A stretch of DNA of 64,000 nt from Haliclystus octoradiatus (Eukaryota; Cnidaria; Staurozoa; Stauromedusae; Haliclystidae), in the NCBI GenBank assembly GCA_916610825.1, contig OU744449.1, forward strand, positions 19,623,344-19,687,343, given 5' to 3'. The position numbers were made by a program, and so were the translations under genes. The notes beneath the pieces were generated by a model. That model ran no database searches. It was given only the letters and a program-made list of their open reading frames with translations, and was not told where the DNA came from. This document shows positions 1 to 8,603 of this stretch, in pieces (position 1 is the first letter of the stretch; every line of letters starts with the position of its first letter).

Positions 1-156
1 CAAATGAATATCGAATGTATTCACATCCATATAAATGCCAAGTTTATCTACAATGCAACAAAACAGCAGAGAAAATACTGAGTGAGAAAACGTGTGATGC
101 ATTACCTACTTTATCTCTCTACGAAAATCCGACATCGTGTTTAGAAAAATGCTCTG
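1..156 (+). CDS. Chitin-binding-like (CBM14) domain exon 1, cut by window edge
   Basis: Reading frame 3 is open from the left edge and ends at a GTAAGT donor (157). It shows the C-terminal five cysteines of the domain found nine more times in this window: a YSHPYKC motif, then C-x5-C, C-x12-C, C-x14-C and a final C-x3-C-S-G. The last codon is split after its first base (phase 1), as in all sister exons. The first cysteine and the acceptor lie outside the window. CBM14 (peritrophin-A) modules bind chitin through aromatic residues around a disulfide-bonded six-cysteine fold, and occur in secreted matrix, cuticle, gut-lining or tunic proteins. Membership is from the Cys spacing and the Y-x-HP-x-x-C motif; ligand binding is inference. 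Confidence 0.75.
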
Positions 157-375
157 GTAAGTTGTAACTCATTATTATACAATCACTATAACGATGTAAA
201 ACCAGTTCACTGGTCTATTGATGTACGATCCGCACTTCTCATTCCTGGAACACCCACTTGGAACATAACGAAGAATATTTAAAATTAATTGAAGTCTGAA
301 GTATCCATTCCTTTCAAAAATTTATAGTAAGTGCTGATTAAAGCTGAATTAAATGTTTCTTGTCAAAACTTGTAG

Positions 376-567
376 GTGATGTGTATCAAGATTGTCTACA
401 TGATGAATTAATTGGCCAAATATTTTCCCACCCCATGGAGTGTGAAAAATACATTTCCTGTGAAAATTCAACCGTCAATGGCATCACAGAGAAAGATTGT
501 CAATCCCTTAATATTCTTCCTATGTTATCGAATATTGAGCCTTATTCATGCAGTAGCGAATGTAAAG
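376..567 (+). CDS. Chitin-binding-like (CBM14) domain exon 2
   Basis: Acceptor TGTAG ends at 375 and a GTAGGT donor follows at 568. The exon is 192 nt, phase 1 at both ends (2 + 189 + 1). It encodes one domain: DC, x15, C, x5, C, x12, C, x16, C, x3, C, with FSHPMEC at the second cysteine and ECKG at the end. The open frame continues into the intron on both sides, so the exon limits rest on the splice sites and on the match in phase and layout to the other exons. It lies 219 bp after exon 1, the shortest intron here; the next intron is 19 kb. Confidence 0.78.
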
Positions 568-1745
568 GTAGGTGCACATTCCTCATCAGTATCATTTGCA
601 ACTGTTTTATAAAAAAAATTGCTTTTACCAAATAATCTAGTTTCCCAGTCTTCTGTTAGATAATTTACAATCAAGTAGATTTCAATCTTTTGAGCTTTCA
701 ATCTCATATAATGACTTTTGGAGAAGGAACGCACTTGCACAATGAGTACCCATCTTAAAGAGGAATCGCATATACCCAATAAGGGTGTAGGATTGCTACA
801 ATTTCTTTTATACACTATTATAATGCACACATTACTTGAATAGTATTGCATTCTTTCTATCCACGCCTAATATAACATAGTGTTAGTTGTATGGGATATT
901 TATTTTTATAATGTATCCTTAATAGTAGTACCAGGGTATGGGTTTTATTTTACCTTCTATCAGATTTTATTTCAAATTTGGATAGTAAGTAAGACCACCA
1001 ATACCATTTCATGTAAACGAAACATGCAACATTAGTAATTTACATACAATTCACCTATTGTGACGGCCCTTCCAACTAAGATTTAACCGAGAATTAGCTT
1101 GCTAGAAAGCAGAACAAAACCCAGCAAACGCCATTGACTCAAAGCATAAAACATTAATTATTCCGTATATTATCAAATTTATCAAAAGGTTGAACTGAAT
1201 CACTTACATACTGCTGTCTACAAAATGAGTAAATCTGTCATTACGCAATTCGGATTTGCCAGATTGCATAAAAATAACATTACAATATCCACGCCTGAAG
1301 AAACCATCACTAAGGCGCAGTTTCTCAAATCCAACAACACATTTACGATGAAAATTTTAATGAACTTTATCAATATGAGTAAAGAGCAGTACAAAAATGC
1401 ATTGACCAAGCAGACGATGAAATTCTGCCATTCTGCCTATTTGGAATTGTAGCAAAAGTTTAGAATTGACTCGAGTTCTACATGAAAAACAGAACATAAT
1501 TGTTCTGCCGCTGTTTCCGACGGTTTTTTGTCAAGTTGAGACTGGAATGTGGGGTATCAGTAGGGAATTTCTTTGTGCAACTTTCCTTTTCAGTTATATG
1601 TATATAACAATTTGTGACCTAGCTAGACGTCATAAGTTGATAACCTTACTTAAGCGATGATAGCATTCTGTTATATGTTTCATTGGACATGACAAGTGGA
1701 AGATTCCTACTTCCTACAATCATCATTATGATAGTCAATAGCTGT
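568..1745. other. Intron sequence without recognisable gene
   Basis: AT-rich sequence between exon 2 and the first repeat fragment. Short open frames (for example 75 codons at 1225-1452) have no recognisable motif, cysteine pattern or splice context. No repeat family seen elsewhere in the window is obvious here. Confidence 0.5.
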
Positions 1746-2293
1746 ATCTACTTATACTATTAATACTGTCTGTTTATATATCACTATATTTCTCTATTTC
1801 TGTGTCTGTCCCCGACTTACGTACGTCTCACTGGCGAAATAATACAGACAATCCGTTGTCGGGGAGTTATGCAAACATTTGAATCGAGAAAACCATGTAC
1901 AGTACCAAATTTGTTGTATGAAAAGTATGGGCCTGTGATGTTGTTTTAAAATAATATACTTCATCTGATATTTTATTTGATATAATTGTATTGAAAAATT
2001 TAGAGATTTGAAAAATTTCATAGGTTGATAATCTAGCAGACAGCCAAATCGAATTCAAATTGAAATCTCTAGACAAAAAATGTTCGCTTCGAATTGAAAA
2101 GCTGCGTTTAAATAGTTTTAACAAGTGAAACCAAAAATTGAATCAGTTTTACGTTTATTACTTTTCTTAAATTCACAATATAAACATTTCCCTTTTAAAA
2201 AGGCTATTTTACTATATAATTTGTGAGAACACTGATAAAACAATCTGTTTTAAAATCAACAATCTATCGCGGGGCATAAAAACAAACGAAATG
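1746..2293 (-). repeat. Inverted, internally deleted fragment of the 3.1-kb repeat
   Basis: The reverse complement matches the last third of the 3.1-kb unit arrayed at 6.3-18 kb: the AAACAGACAGTATTA terminus (near 1770), the GACAGACACAGAAAT block, the small open frame starting MKYIILKQ, and the TCTATCGC..GCATAAAAAC block (2260-2285). Compared with the arrayed units it lacks about 240 bp around 2140. It abuts the LINE fragment at 2294. Only the distal end of the unit is present, as in a truncated copy. It is more diverged than the arrayed units, so it is probably older. Confidence 0.75.
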
Positions 2294-3285
2294 TATGGTT
2301 AGAGGATATCCCCAAGGCACTGCTTTCGGACCTCTTCTCTGGAATATGTTTCAAAACGAAATGTCGTATTCGGTAAAATACTCTAATCTAACTATGCATG
2401 CTGACGGTCATCAACTATATATCAAAGGAAGTAATGCTGCAATTGTCGATGCAGAGCTTAAAACGCAAGGGGAAATAGCATCAAAATGGTACAAAGATAA
2501 CTTCCTACTGGCAAACCCTGATAAGTTCCAATCTTTCACGATCAACCCAAGGAACATTGACAAAGAAAATGTGCAATAACAAAATTCAAATAGATGATAA
2601 GGAGATAAATAAAACAGGTACTATAAAAATATTGGAAGTTAAATTCGATGAGATACTCACATTCCTTACTACCTGAAAAATTTATGCCTAGTGGTTAGCC
2701 AACAAGTAGAAGTTCTTGGACGTATACGAAAATTAGTACCTCTTAATGCAAAGCTGTTAATATATAAAACATCTATCCTACCACATTTAACGTATTGCCA
2801 TTTAATATGGAATTTTTGTAAAGCATCTGATATGAGAAAGATCGAAAAAATACAGGAAAGTGCATTGCGCATTATCTACTTCTGAATCATATGAACAGCT
2901 TCCTTTAAAATCGAATCTACCAACATTACTTAATCGAAGATTACAAGATATTGCAATACTTATGTTCAAAATTAAAAACAAGATGTTGGAATCAAATTGC
3001 ATAAATTAGTTATTTTGTTCAAAAAATGTTGATTACAACCTTCGAAATAATGACTTTAAAATACCTGTTTATAATACAGTCCAACATGGCAAACATTCAA
3101 TCGAGGTATCAAGGCCCGTACATCTGGTCTAAACTTTGTCCAGATTTGAAGAAAGAACAAAGTTTAGAATGTTTTAAAATGAATGGGAGAAAAACAAAAA
3201 TTTCAAGCCTGCTTGATAATAACACAAATTGCTGTAGTTTATGTCAATTATAGACATGTCAACTAGTTGAAAAAAAAAAAAAGTA
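2294..3285 (+). pseudogene. CR1/L2-like LINE reverse transcriptase remnant
   Basis: Three successive open pieces (2295-2579, 2691-2885, 3026-3253) in different frames give the C-terminal half of a non-LTR retrotransposon RT. Piece 1 has the GxPQGxxxGPLLWN motif and NPDKFQ; the catalytic YADD position reads HADG, so it is dead. Piece 2 has the thumb-region pattern YKTSILPHLTYCHLIWNF. Piece 3 carries the family's C-terminal tail (RYQGPYIWSKL), preceded in another frame by NNDFKIPVYNTV. A run of 13 A at about 3269 may be the remains of the 3' tail. The 5' part is missing, as usual for LINE copies. Frameshifts, stops and the lost catalytic residues make it a pseudogene. Confidence 0.85.
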
Positions 3286-3309
3286 ATATATATATATATA
3301 TAATAAAAT

Positions 3310-3565
3310 AATGTTATCTGATAGCAGTTGAGATAGTGCTCAATGTCATTTGACAGAGCGGTGAATAATAATAATGAAATGAAATCAAAGACTAAATATT
3401 CTTTTACTGTAATATATATAAAGTAACTGTGTGGGCAAAAAATCAATTTGAGTGCTCAATGCTAAAGCAGAGCAATATAAATAGTAGATCAAAGATCACG
3501 AGTTTACTCCGTTACTCTGAGTTTGGCGTAAAGACGCTCTTCAGACGGTTTATTGAATGAAAAAT
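3310..3565 (-). mobile_element. Penelope-like element terminal fragment
   Basis: The minus strand of 3310-3395 matches the sequence that follows the right-hand PLE arm at 4528-4600 (AGTCTTTGA..., then CTCTGTCAAATGA, then GAGCACTAT). The part 3419-3560 matches 50700-50890 in inverted orientation (shared blocks GAGTGCTCAA and AGCAGAGCAAT). It includes a hammerhead-like core at 3512-3544. No coding sequence remains. Confidence 0.6.
3512..3544 (-). ncRNA. Hammerhead ribozyme-like motif A (degenerate)
   Basis: On the minus strand the order is CTGAAGA, a perfect 4-bp stem II (GCGT/ACGC) with a 4-nt loop, CAAA in place of GAAA, then ACT-CAG-AGT as a 3-bp stem III and an A at the cleavage position. 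CTGANGA is intact; the conserved G of GAAA is C, which should abolish cleavage. Hammerhead motifs with a very short stem III are known from Penelope-like retroelements. Confidence 0.55.
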
Positions 3566-3698
3566 CATTACGGTGTGCTCAAGTATATACATGACTTAAG
3601 GAAGCGTTTCTATTGTTTACATATATTATTATATTCTATTGTATTATCGATTCTATTGTTAAATATCTACTTCTATTATCTATATGTTATATATATAT

Positions 3699-4092
3699 TA
3701 TAATAAAAGGAGTCAAAGACTACACATTCATAATTGTTACTAATAACTTCATGCTTACGCAATCATCAGACAAATAAACTAATTAATGAAAAACATACAG
3801 TTCCGCCTATATCGATTTACAAACCTACAGTTATTGTTTAACAGAACAAAGGATTTTGATGCTAGAAATATATTGCATTGTTGTTATTTCCTATTATCGC
3901 TTGGTTAGTTATCATATGCATAAATAAATTAGAAAATATATATTATGTTTTTACGGATTTATAATTAGTTAGGTAAAATTTATTCTCATGTCTACATTTG
4001 GAAATGAGTTCAGACTTTTTATTCAATAGATCATCTTTAGTGCAAATGATGTGGTACTTTTCAATTAGGCATAGATGGAATTTTTTTGATTT
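3699..4092 (-). mobile_element. PLE 3' fragment, left arm of palindrome
   Basis: The minus strand encodes the last ~50 residues of a PLE GIY-YIG endonuclease region ([20 protein letters not shown], then [12 protein letters not shown], stop at 3943) followed by a 3' flank with a hammerhead-like core. It is 5'-truncated. It is repeated in opposite orientation at 4156-4549 with only a few differences over 394 bp. The two truncated 5' ends face each other across a 63-bp spacer. Confidence 0.85.
3736..3769 (-). ncRNA. Hammerhead ribozyme-like motif B (degenerate)
   Basis: Left-arm counterpart of motif C. CTGATGA is intact, stem II is TGC/GCA with loop GTAA, but GAAAC has become GAAGT. The differences from motif C are transitions. 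Confidence 0.5.
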
Positions 4093-4155
4093 ATTGCTGT
4101 ATGCTTTCGCTTTATTGCTGTATTGCTGCATACAGCCATCTATCAGCCAGCCATC

Positions 4156-4549
4156 AAATCAAAAAAATGCCATCTATGCCTAATTGAAAAGTACCACATC
4201 ATTTGCACTAAAGATGATCTATTGAATAAAAAGTCTGAACTCATTTCCAAATGTAGACATGAGAATAAATTTTACCTAACTAATTATAAATCCGTAAAAA
4301 CATAATATATATTTTCTAATTTATTTATGCAGATGATAACTAACCAAGCGATAATAAGAAATAACAACAATGCAATATATTTCTAGCATCAAAATCCATT
4401 GTTCTGTTAAACAATAACTGTAGGTTTGTAAATCGATATAGGCGGAACTGTATGTTTTTCATTAATTAGTTTATTTCTCTGATGATTGCGTAAGCATGAA
4501 ACTATTAGTAACAATTATGAATGTGTAGTCTTTGACTCCTTTTATTATA
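4156..4549 (+). mobile_element. PLE 3' fragment, right arm of palindrome
   Basis: Plus-strand copy of the left arm. The coding tail ends with [17 protein letters not shown] and stop at 4305. It is followed by about 170 bp of 3' flank and a hammerhead-like core with all conserved positions (4479-4510). After the arm, sequence up to about 4610 (CTCTGTCAAATGA..GAGCACTAT) still belongs to the element, since it recurs in the 3310-3395 fragment. Confidence 0.85.
4479..4510 (+). ncRNA. Hammerhead ribozyme-like motif C (conserved core intact)
   Basis: The plus strand reads CTGATGA (4479-4485), stem II TGC-GTAA-GCA flanked by a T.T pair, GAAA (4498-4501), then a 3-bp stem III (ACT / AGT) with a 3-nt loop, and A at the cleavage position (4510). 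This is the invariant hammerhead core in order. It lies downstream of, and in the same sense as, the PLE coding tail, where hammerheads are known in this class of element. The stem I strands are AT-rich and only partly complementary, so activity is uncertain. Confidence 0.65.
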
Positions 4550-4676
4550 TTTAGCTCTGTCAAATGATATCGAGCACTATTTTTTGCTATTAGATAATAT
4601 CTAATATTATATATATATATATTATATATTATTAAATTAATTGGAAAAACACAAAAAATCAAACATTCATTGTTGC

Positions 4677-4708
4677 TACTTCAAGTTTCACGCCTAAGCG
4701 ATTATCAG
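4677..4708 (-). ncRNA. Hammerhead ribozyme-like motif D (degenerate)
   Basis: The minus strand gives CTGATAA (G8 changed to A), stem II CGC-TTAG-GCG, intact GAAAC, a stem III of ACT-TGA-AGT and A at the cleavage site. It lies in the sense orientation downstream of the 4874 PLE stop. The G8 change should inactivate it. Confidence 0.55.
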
Positions 4709-4873
4709 GCAATCTAATCTATGAAAAATAAAAGTGATACCATCTATACATACAAGCAGAGGTTTTTCTATTGTTGATTATTCTATTGGTGGATGTTCTA
4801 TTGCTAATTATTTTATTGTCTATGCTGCTAAATTATAGTATTCTATTGTGGGCGGTTCCTGTACATTGCTATA

Positions 4874-5235
4874 TTACGTTTTGAAGTTTGATAAGTAAAA
4901 CTTATTCTCGTGCCGGCATTCAGATATCATTTCTGTTTTTTTATTTAAAAGTTTTTTGTTTGAGTTAAGAATGAAATATTTTTCTGTGAGGCAAAGGTCG
5001 CATTTCTTTGTTGTGTTGCTGTAAGCCATAGCGGATGATAATACGGACCATTTTATTTTATAAGTTTTCTTTTTTCTTTCAATTTCCAAATCAGTTTTGA
5101 CAATTCAGTTGAATTTACATATATTTTATTTCGAAATGATAAGGCATGCTGCGTGTATCTTTGTTTTAACGTCCCTTCAGTTAGGCCGATGAAATTTTGT
5201 CCCTCGGTGTCCTCCTCTGTGGTAACCGTTGCGTT
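4874..5235 (-). pseudogene. PLE GIY-YIG endonuclease domain, frameshifted
   Basis: Continuing the RT frame past the stop near 5236 in another frame gives the endonuclease core (NFIGLTEGTLKQRYTQH, the YIG half of GIY-YIG with its following Arg) and a helix with ELSKLIWKLK. A second shift at an A-rich run near 5070 leads to the final open piece (5089-4874) with IKWSVL, KKCDLCLTEKYFIL and CRHENKFYL. This is the standard end of PLE proteins. At least two frameshifts break it. Confidence 0.85.
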
Positions 5236-6262
5236 TTATTTAAGACATTCTTGAAGGCAGTTGTTTTCCAGCGGGCAGGTCGATTTCTTTCTACAGTTGT
5301 ATAAGCGGTTGCCTTGTGTGTCGTCTGTTTGCAGGGTGGTAGTTACTTTGCTGTTGTGGCTTGTCAGGATCGCTTTCATATTCTTTGTGCAGCTGTAACT
5401 AACTTTGACTTTATTAAGATTAAATATTTTATGATGCGGGTGCTCTTTTGGGGAATGTTTAAGAACGAGTTTGAGAAATATTCTACCGAAGTTTGTCTTC
5501 ACGCTTTTGTTGAATGGAGGATTGAACCATATTATTTGCCTCTTTCTAATTTTCCTACCCCTGTTTAGGCTAGTACGCGGGGCGTACTTGAGTTCGTCTT
5601 TGTATCCACTTGACTTAAGGGCTGCCTCGTATTCCTTCCTGGCTTTGTCAAATAGTTCTTCATTGTGAGACAGGTCTGATAGACGCTGAGTGATCGCTGT
5701 TGGTAGGTGTTTTATTATGCTTGGTGGGTGATTTGACTTTATGTTGATATATGATGGCTGGTGGTCTGGCTTTCTGTACGGCTGATATGTTGAATTACTG
5801 AAGTTGAATGTTACGTCTAGAAAATTGGTAATTTTGAGATTGATGTCAATCGTGATCTTCAGCCCTAGATCTTTGAATGTCTTTGCAATCTTTTTCTTAA
5901 TCCTTTCTGCTGGTCGCCCTGATTTTTTGTCTAAGACAGCTAGACCATCATCTCTGTATAAACCTATACTGCGGATTCCAGTTATCTTTTGTAATTTACT
6001 TAATATGAACAGGCCCACTAGTTCACATATTTCGGCTCCATCAAAGCTGCCCATTGTAACGTCAAACAAGCTGTCGCTGCCTCTTTTTATCCATGCCTCG
6101 TTGTTGTCAAATAAGATAGATTTCCTTGCGTGCATAATAATTTTGTAATCCTCTTCTGAGATTTGTGTAGATTTCCTGGCAAATGTGACGGCACTTTCCA
6201 AGAGTTCAAATAAGATAGATTTCCTTGCGTGCATAATAATTTTGTAATCCTCTTCTGAGATC
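5236..6262 (-). pseudogene. PLE reverse transcriptase, partial
   Basis: The open frame includes the RT palm motif GLYRDDGLAVL with both catalytic Asp present, the following LKITIDINLKITNFLDVTF strand, and YQPYRKP..PSYIN, all typical of Penelope RT. The region after RT has the conserved NRGRKIRKRQIIWFNPPF segment and a Cys-rich linker (LYNCRKKSTCPLENNC) that precedes GIY-YIG in endonuclease-bearing PLEs. The fingers and first palm motifs are missing. The first ~60 codons include a duplicated block (EEDYKIIMHARKSILF twice), so the start is not original. Open frames on the other strand here are shadows. Confidence 0.88.
6107..6261 (-). repeat. 56-bp direct duplication inside the PLE RT
   Basis: Segments 6107-6162 and 6206-6261 are identical over 56 bp and separated by 43 bp of other sequence. 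Both encode the same 16-residue block. The duplication sits at the broken 5' end of the element next to the start of the 3.1-kb array, as expected from template switching or filler repair at a truncation point. Confidence 0.85.
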
Positions 6263-6285
6263 ATGGATAAAAAGGCATGGATAAA

Positions 6286-8603
6286 CAACGAACGACCCTG
6301 ATATTGTTATACCAGAGCATTAACCAATTAGTAACTGCTTTACTTACTGTTATCGGCGCTTTGACTGAACTAATCAACAAACCTACTGCTTCAACAACGT
6401 ATTATTGAACAAGGCCGCCCACGCGCGTGTATTGAATTTCAAATTATATATATAATCTGAATATATAATGATATGATAGTATATGAGCCTATATATTTTT
6501 GATCTTTGCAATCTCAGCAAGTAGGCCTGTGATTTTCATGGCAGTCTATCAAAATACTAAGAGTTCGTTGAAAATAAAATTTTATAAGTAAAAAGAAGAT
6601 GTGAAAAGTTGGCCTCATAGTGCTTCTTGTTATCAAATTTTCCAGAATAAAAGCATCAAAATTCTTTAAAAATGAAATAAAATTCTATAATATATCGCTA
6701 TACTAATTCGATATTGATATTATGTTACATCTTGTTGTCAATATCTCTACGCGCTATTTATAATACATTACAGATGTCGAATGAAAGAAAAGACGATTAT
6801 GAATAAATTAGTTATTTTGATAGAAAACGAAAGCAACTCATTTTGCCAGATAAGTGATATGCATATTTATTCAGAATTTATTGAAACGGACGCGATGGTT
6901 TATAGAGTGGAATGTTTAGTGAAGCTTCAAAGATATAAAATACCATAGCCGATGGTAGTATTTAAATGCTCATGTTATGATGTCTGATGAAAAGGATGTA
7001 CTTATATAGAAAATGAATCTACTTTACCTTGCATTTGATCGCGATATGAAATGATCATTTTTGTCAGAATTATTTCGAATAAAAGACAATTTATATTTTA
7101 TTCTTATCGGGCTTACATTCTCCTTCGATAAAATATGGTTTTTAACTTATTATTGATTGGTGTATTAACTCAGAGAACCCGCTATTATGTATTTAAATGT
7201 TGTTTATGTCGCTCGTATAGTTTTTATTTGGATCTCATTTGGAAAATGGTAAGTTGTATTTTAATAAACAATGTTTGCTATGATCGATTATTATATGCCA
7301 CTTTTTTCGCTTTTTATTTTTGTAATACAATTGTTACACTCATCAAACTGTATTAACTATTGAAAAATGTTTTTGAATTATGCTTTTCTGTTTTGAAAGT
7401 TGAAAGCCATTTTTGAACGTTGAAAATATTACAATTATTATTATTTATCACAAATCATACGCTCAATTCAATTCAACTTTGTTGAATTTGATATACCTGA
7501 AATTAACTTTATTAAATGTTGATCAACGATAATAACAAGACACCGCTATTTTTATTCTCGAAACTGTAGTAACATACTGTGTCTTATTCTGATAGCAAGT
7601 CAACAAAATGAAATTTTGATTTTAATCGATGCTTACAATTCCTTCGTTAATTATGGAAGCAAAATCTGAAAATAAAAGCCTGTCTACTCCAAACCAAATG
7701 ATTCATATTTTATATTAGATAATAAATTGTAGAAATACTTTTGTGCAATGCCTTGATTGATTCTAAACTCTGTAATTTTAGACTGTAGACAGATAATCTC
7801 TTCGAACTTTGAATATTTTTTCGAATTAGTCGAACGCCAACGTCATTTTGAAATTGTTGCAAGTTAATTTGTTTTTATGCCCAGCGATAGATTATGCATT
7901 TCAAAACAGATTGTTTGCTCAGTGTTCTCACAAATTATATATCAAAATAGCCTATTTAAACGTGAAATGTTTGTATCTCGATTTTAAGAAAAGTAATGAA
8001 CAGCATTTTGTTTCATTAATAAATTAAATTAAGACCTAAAGTCTCTTTAATTTTCATAGCGTTTGTGCAGCGCTATATGTATTGATGATATCAACACTAC
8101 ATGAAATAGGTCTACGTTTCTTTGATTTCAAAAAAATATTTTGTTTGGCCTAGTTATACTGGTAATTCAATGTTATTCAGTATTTCGTATTGTTTTAATT
8201 ATCATAAAACTGATTAAGTTTCAAGTTTCACTTGTGCAAACAATTTACACGCACCTTTTTTTAAATTCAAAGCAAAATATTTTTGTTCTGGAGATTTCAT
8301 TTGAATTCGATTTGGCTGCCCGCTAGATTATCGACCTATGAAATTTTTCAAAATCTCTGAATTTTTTAATGCAATGATATCAAATAAAATATCAGATGAA
8401 GTATATTATTTTAAAACAACACCATAGACCCATACTTTTCATACAACAAATTTGTTACTGTACACGGTTATCTCGACACAAATGTTTGCATAATTTCCCG
8501 ACAACGGATTATCCGTATTATATCGCCAGTAAGACGTACATAAGTCGCGGACAGACACAGAAATATCGAAATATCGAAATATAGAAATATAGAAATATTG
8601 TGA
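6286..8603 (+). repeat. 3.1-kb repeat, unit R1 (left-truncated)
   Basis: Starts inside the tRNA-like block (GAACGACCCTG) and runs through all later landmarks of the unit to the GAAATAT microsatellite. The missing first ~720 bp are where the PLE lies. It is the most diverged of the arrayed units. The open frame at 8396-8584 (MKYIILKQ..., 62 codons) recurs in each unit, but runs into the microsatellite and has no recognisable domain. Confidence 0.9.

Larger units (their letters stand above)
3699..4549. repeat. Near-perfect palindrome, 394-bp arms
   Basis: Arms 3699-4092 and 4156-4549 are reverse complements with few mismatches (for example at 4080 and 3772). The spacer 4093-4155 contains short direct repeats of TTTATTGCTGTA. 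Each arm is the 3' end of a Penelope-like element. Such a structure would form a long hairpin and points to a recent twin insertion or an inverted duplication. Confidence 0.9.
4620..6285 (-). mobile_element. Penelope-like retroelement (RT + GIY-YIG), 5'-truncated
   Basis: Minus-strand element made of RT core and C-terminus (6262-5236), a GIY-YIG endonuclease broken into several frames (5235-4874) and a 3' flank with a hammerhead-like core (4708-4677). It meets the opposite-oriented right arm tail to tail near 4620. Its 5' end is cut within RT and runs into the 3.1-kb repeat array at about 6286. Order and motifs are those of endonuclease-bearing Penelope-like elements, which prime telomere-like or target-nick reverse transcription. 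Confidence 0.88.

Noticed and set aside
1225..1452. 75-codon + strand open frame
   Set aside because: No motif, splice context or repeat match; overlaps another frame of similar length on the minus strand.
5314..6148. Three + strand open frames (84, 65 and 114 codons)
   Set aside because: They are antisense to the PLE reverse transcriptase, which has clear motifs.
8396..8584. Small open frame (MKYIILKQ...) repeated in every 3.1-kb unit
   Set aside because: Conserved only because the units are recent copies; it runs into the microsatellite, lacks a domain and is broken in the older inverted copy.
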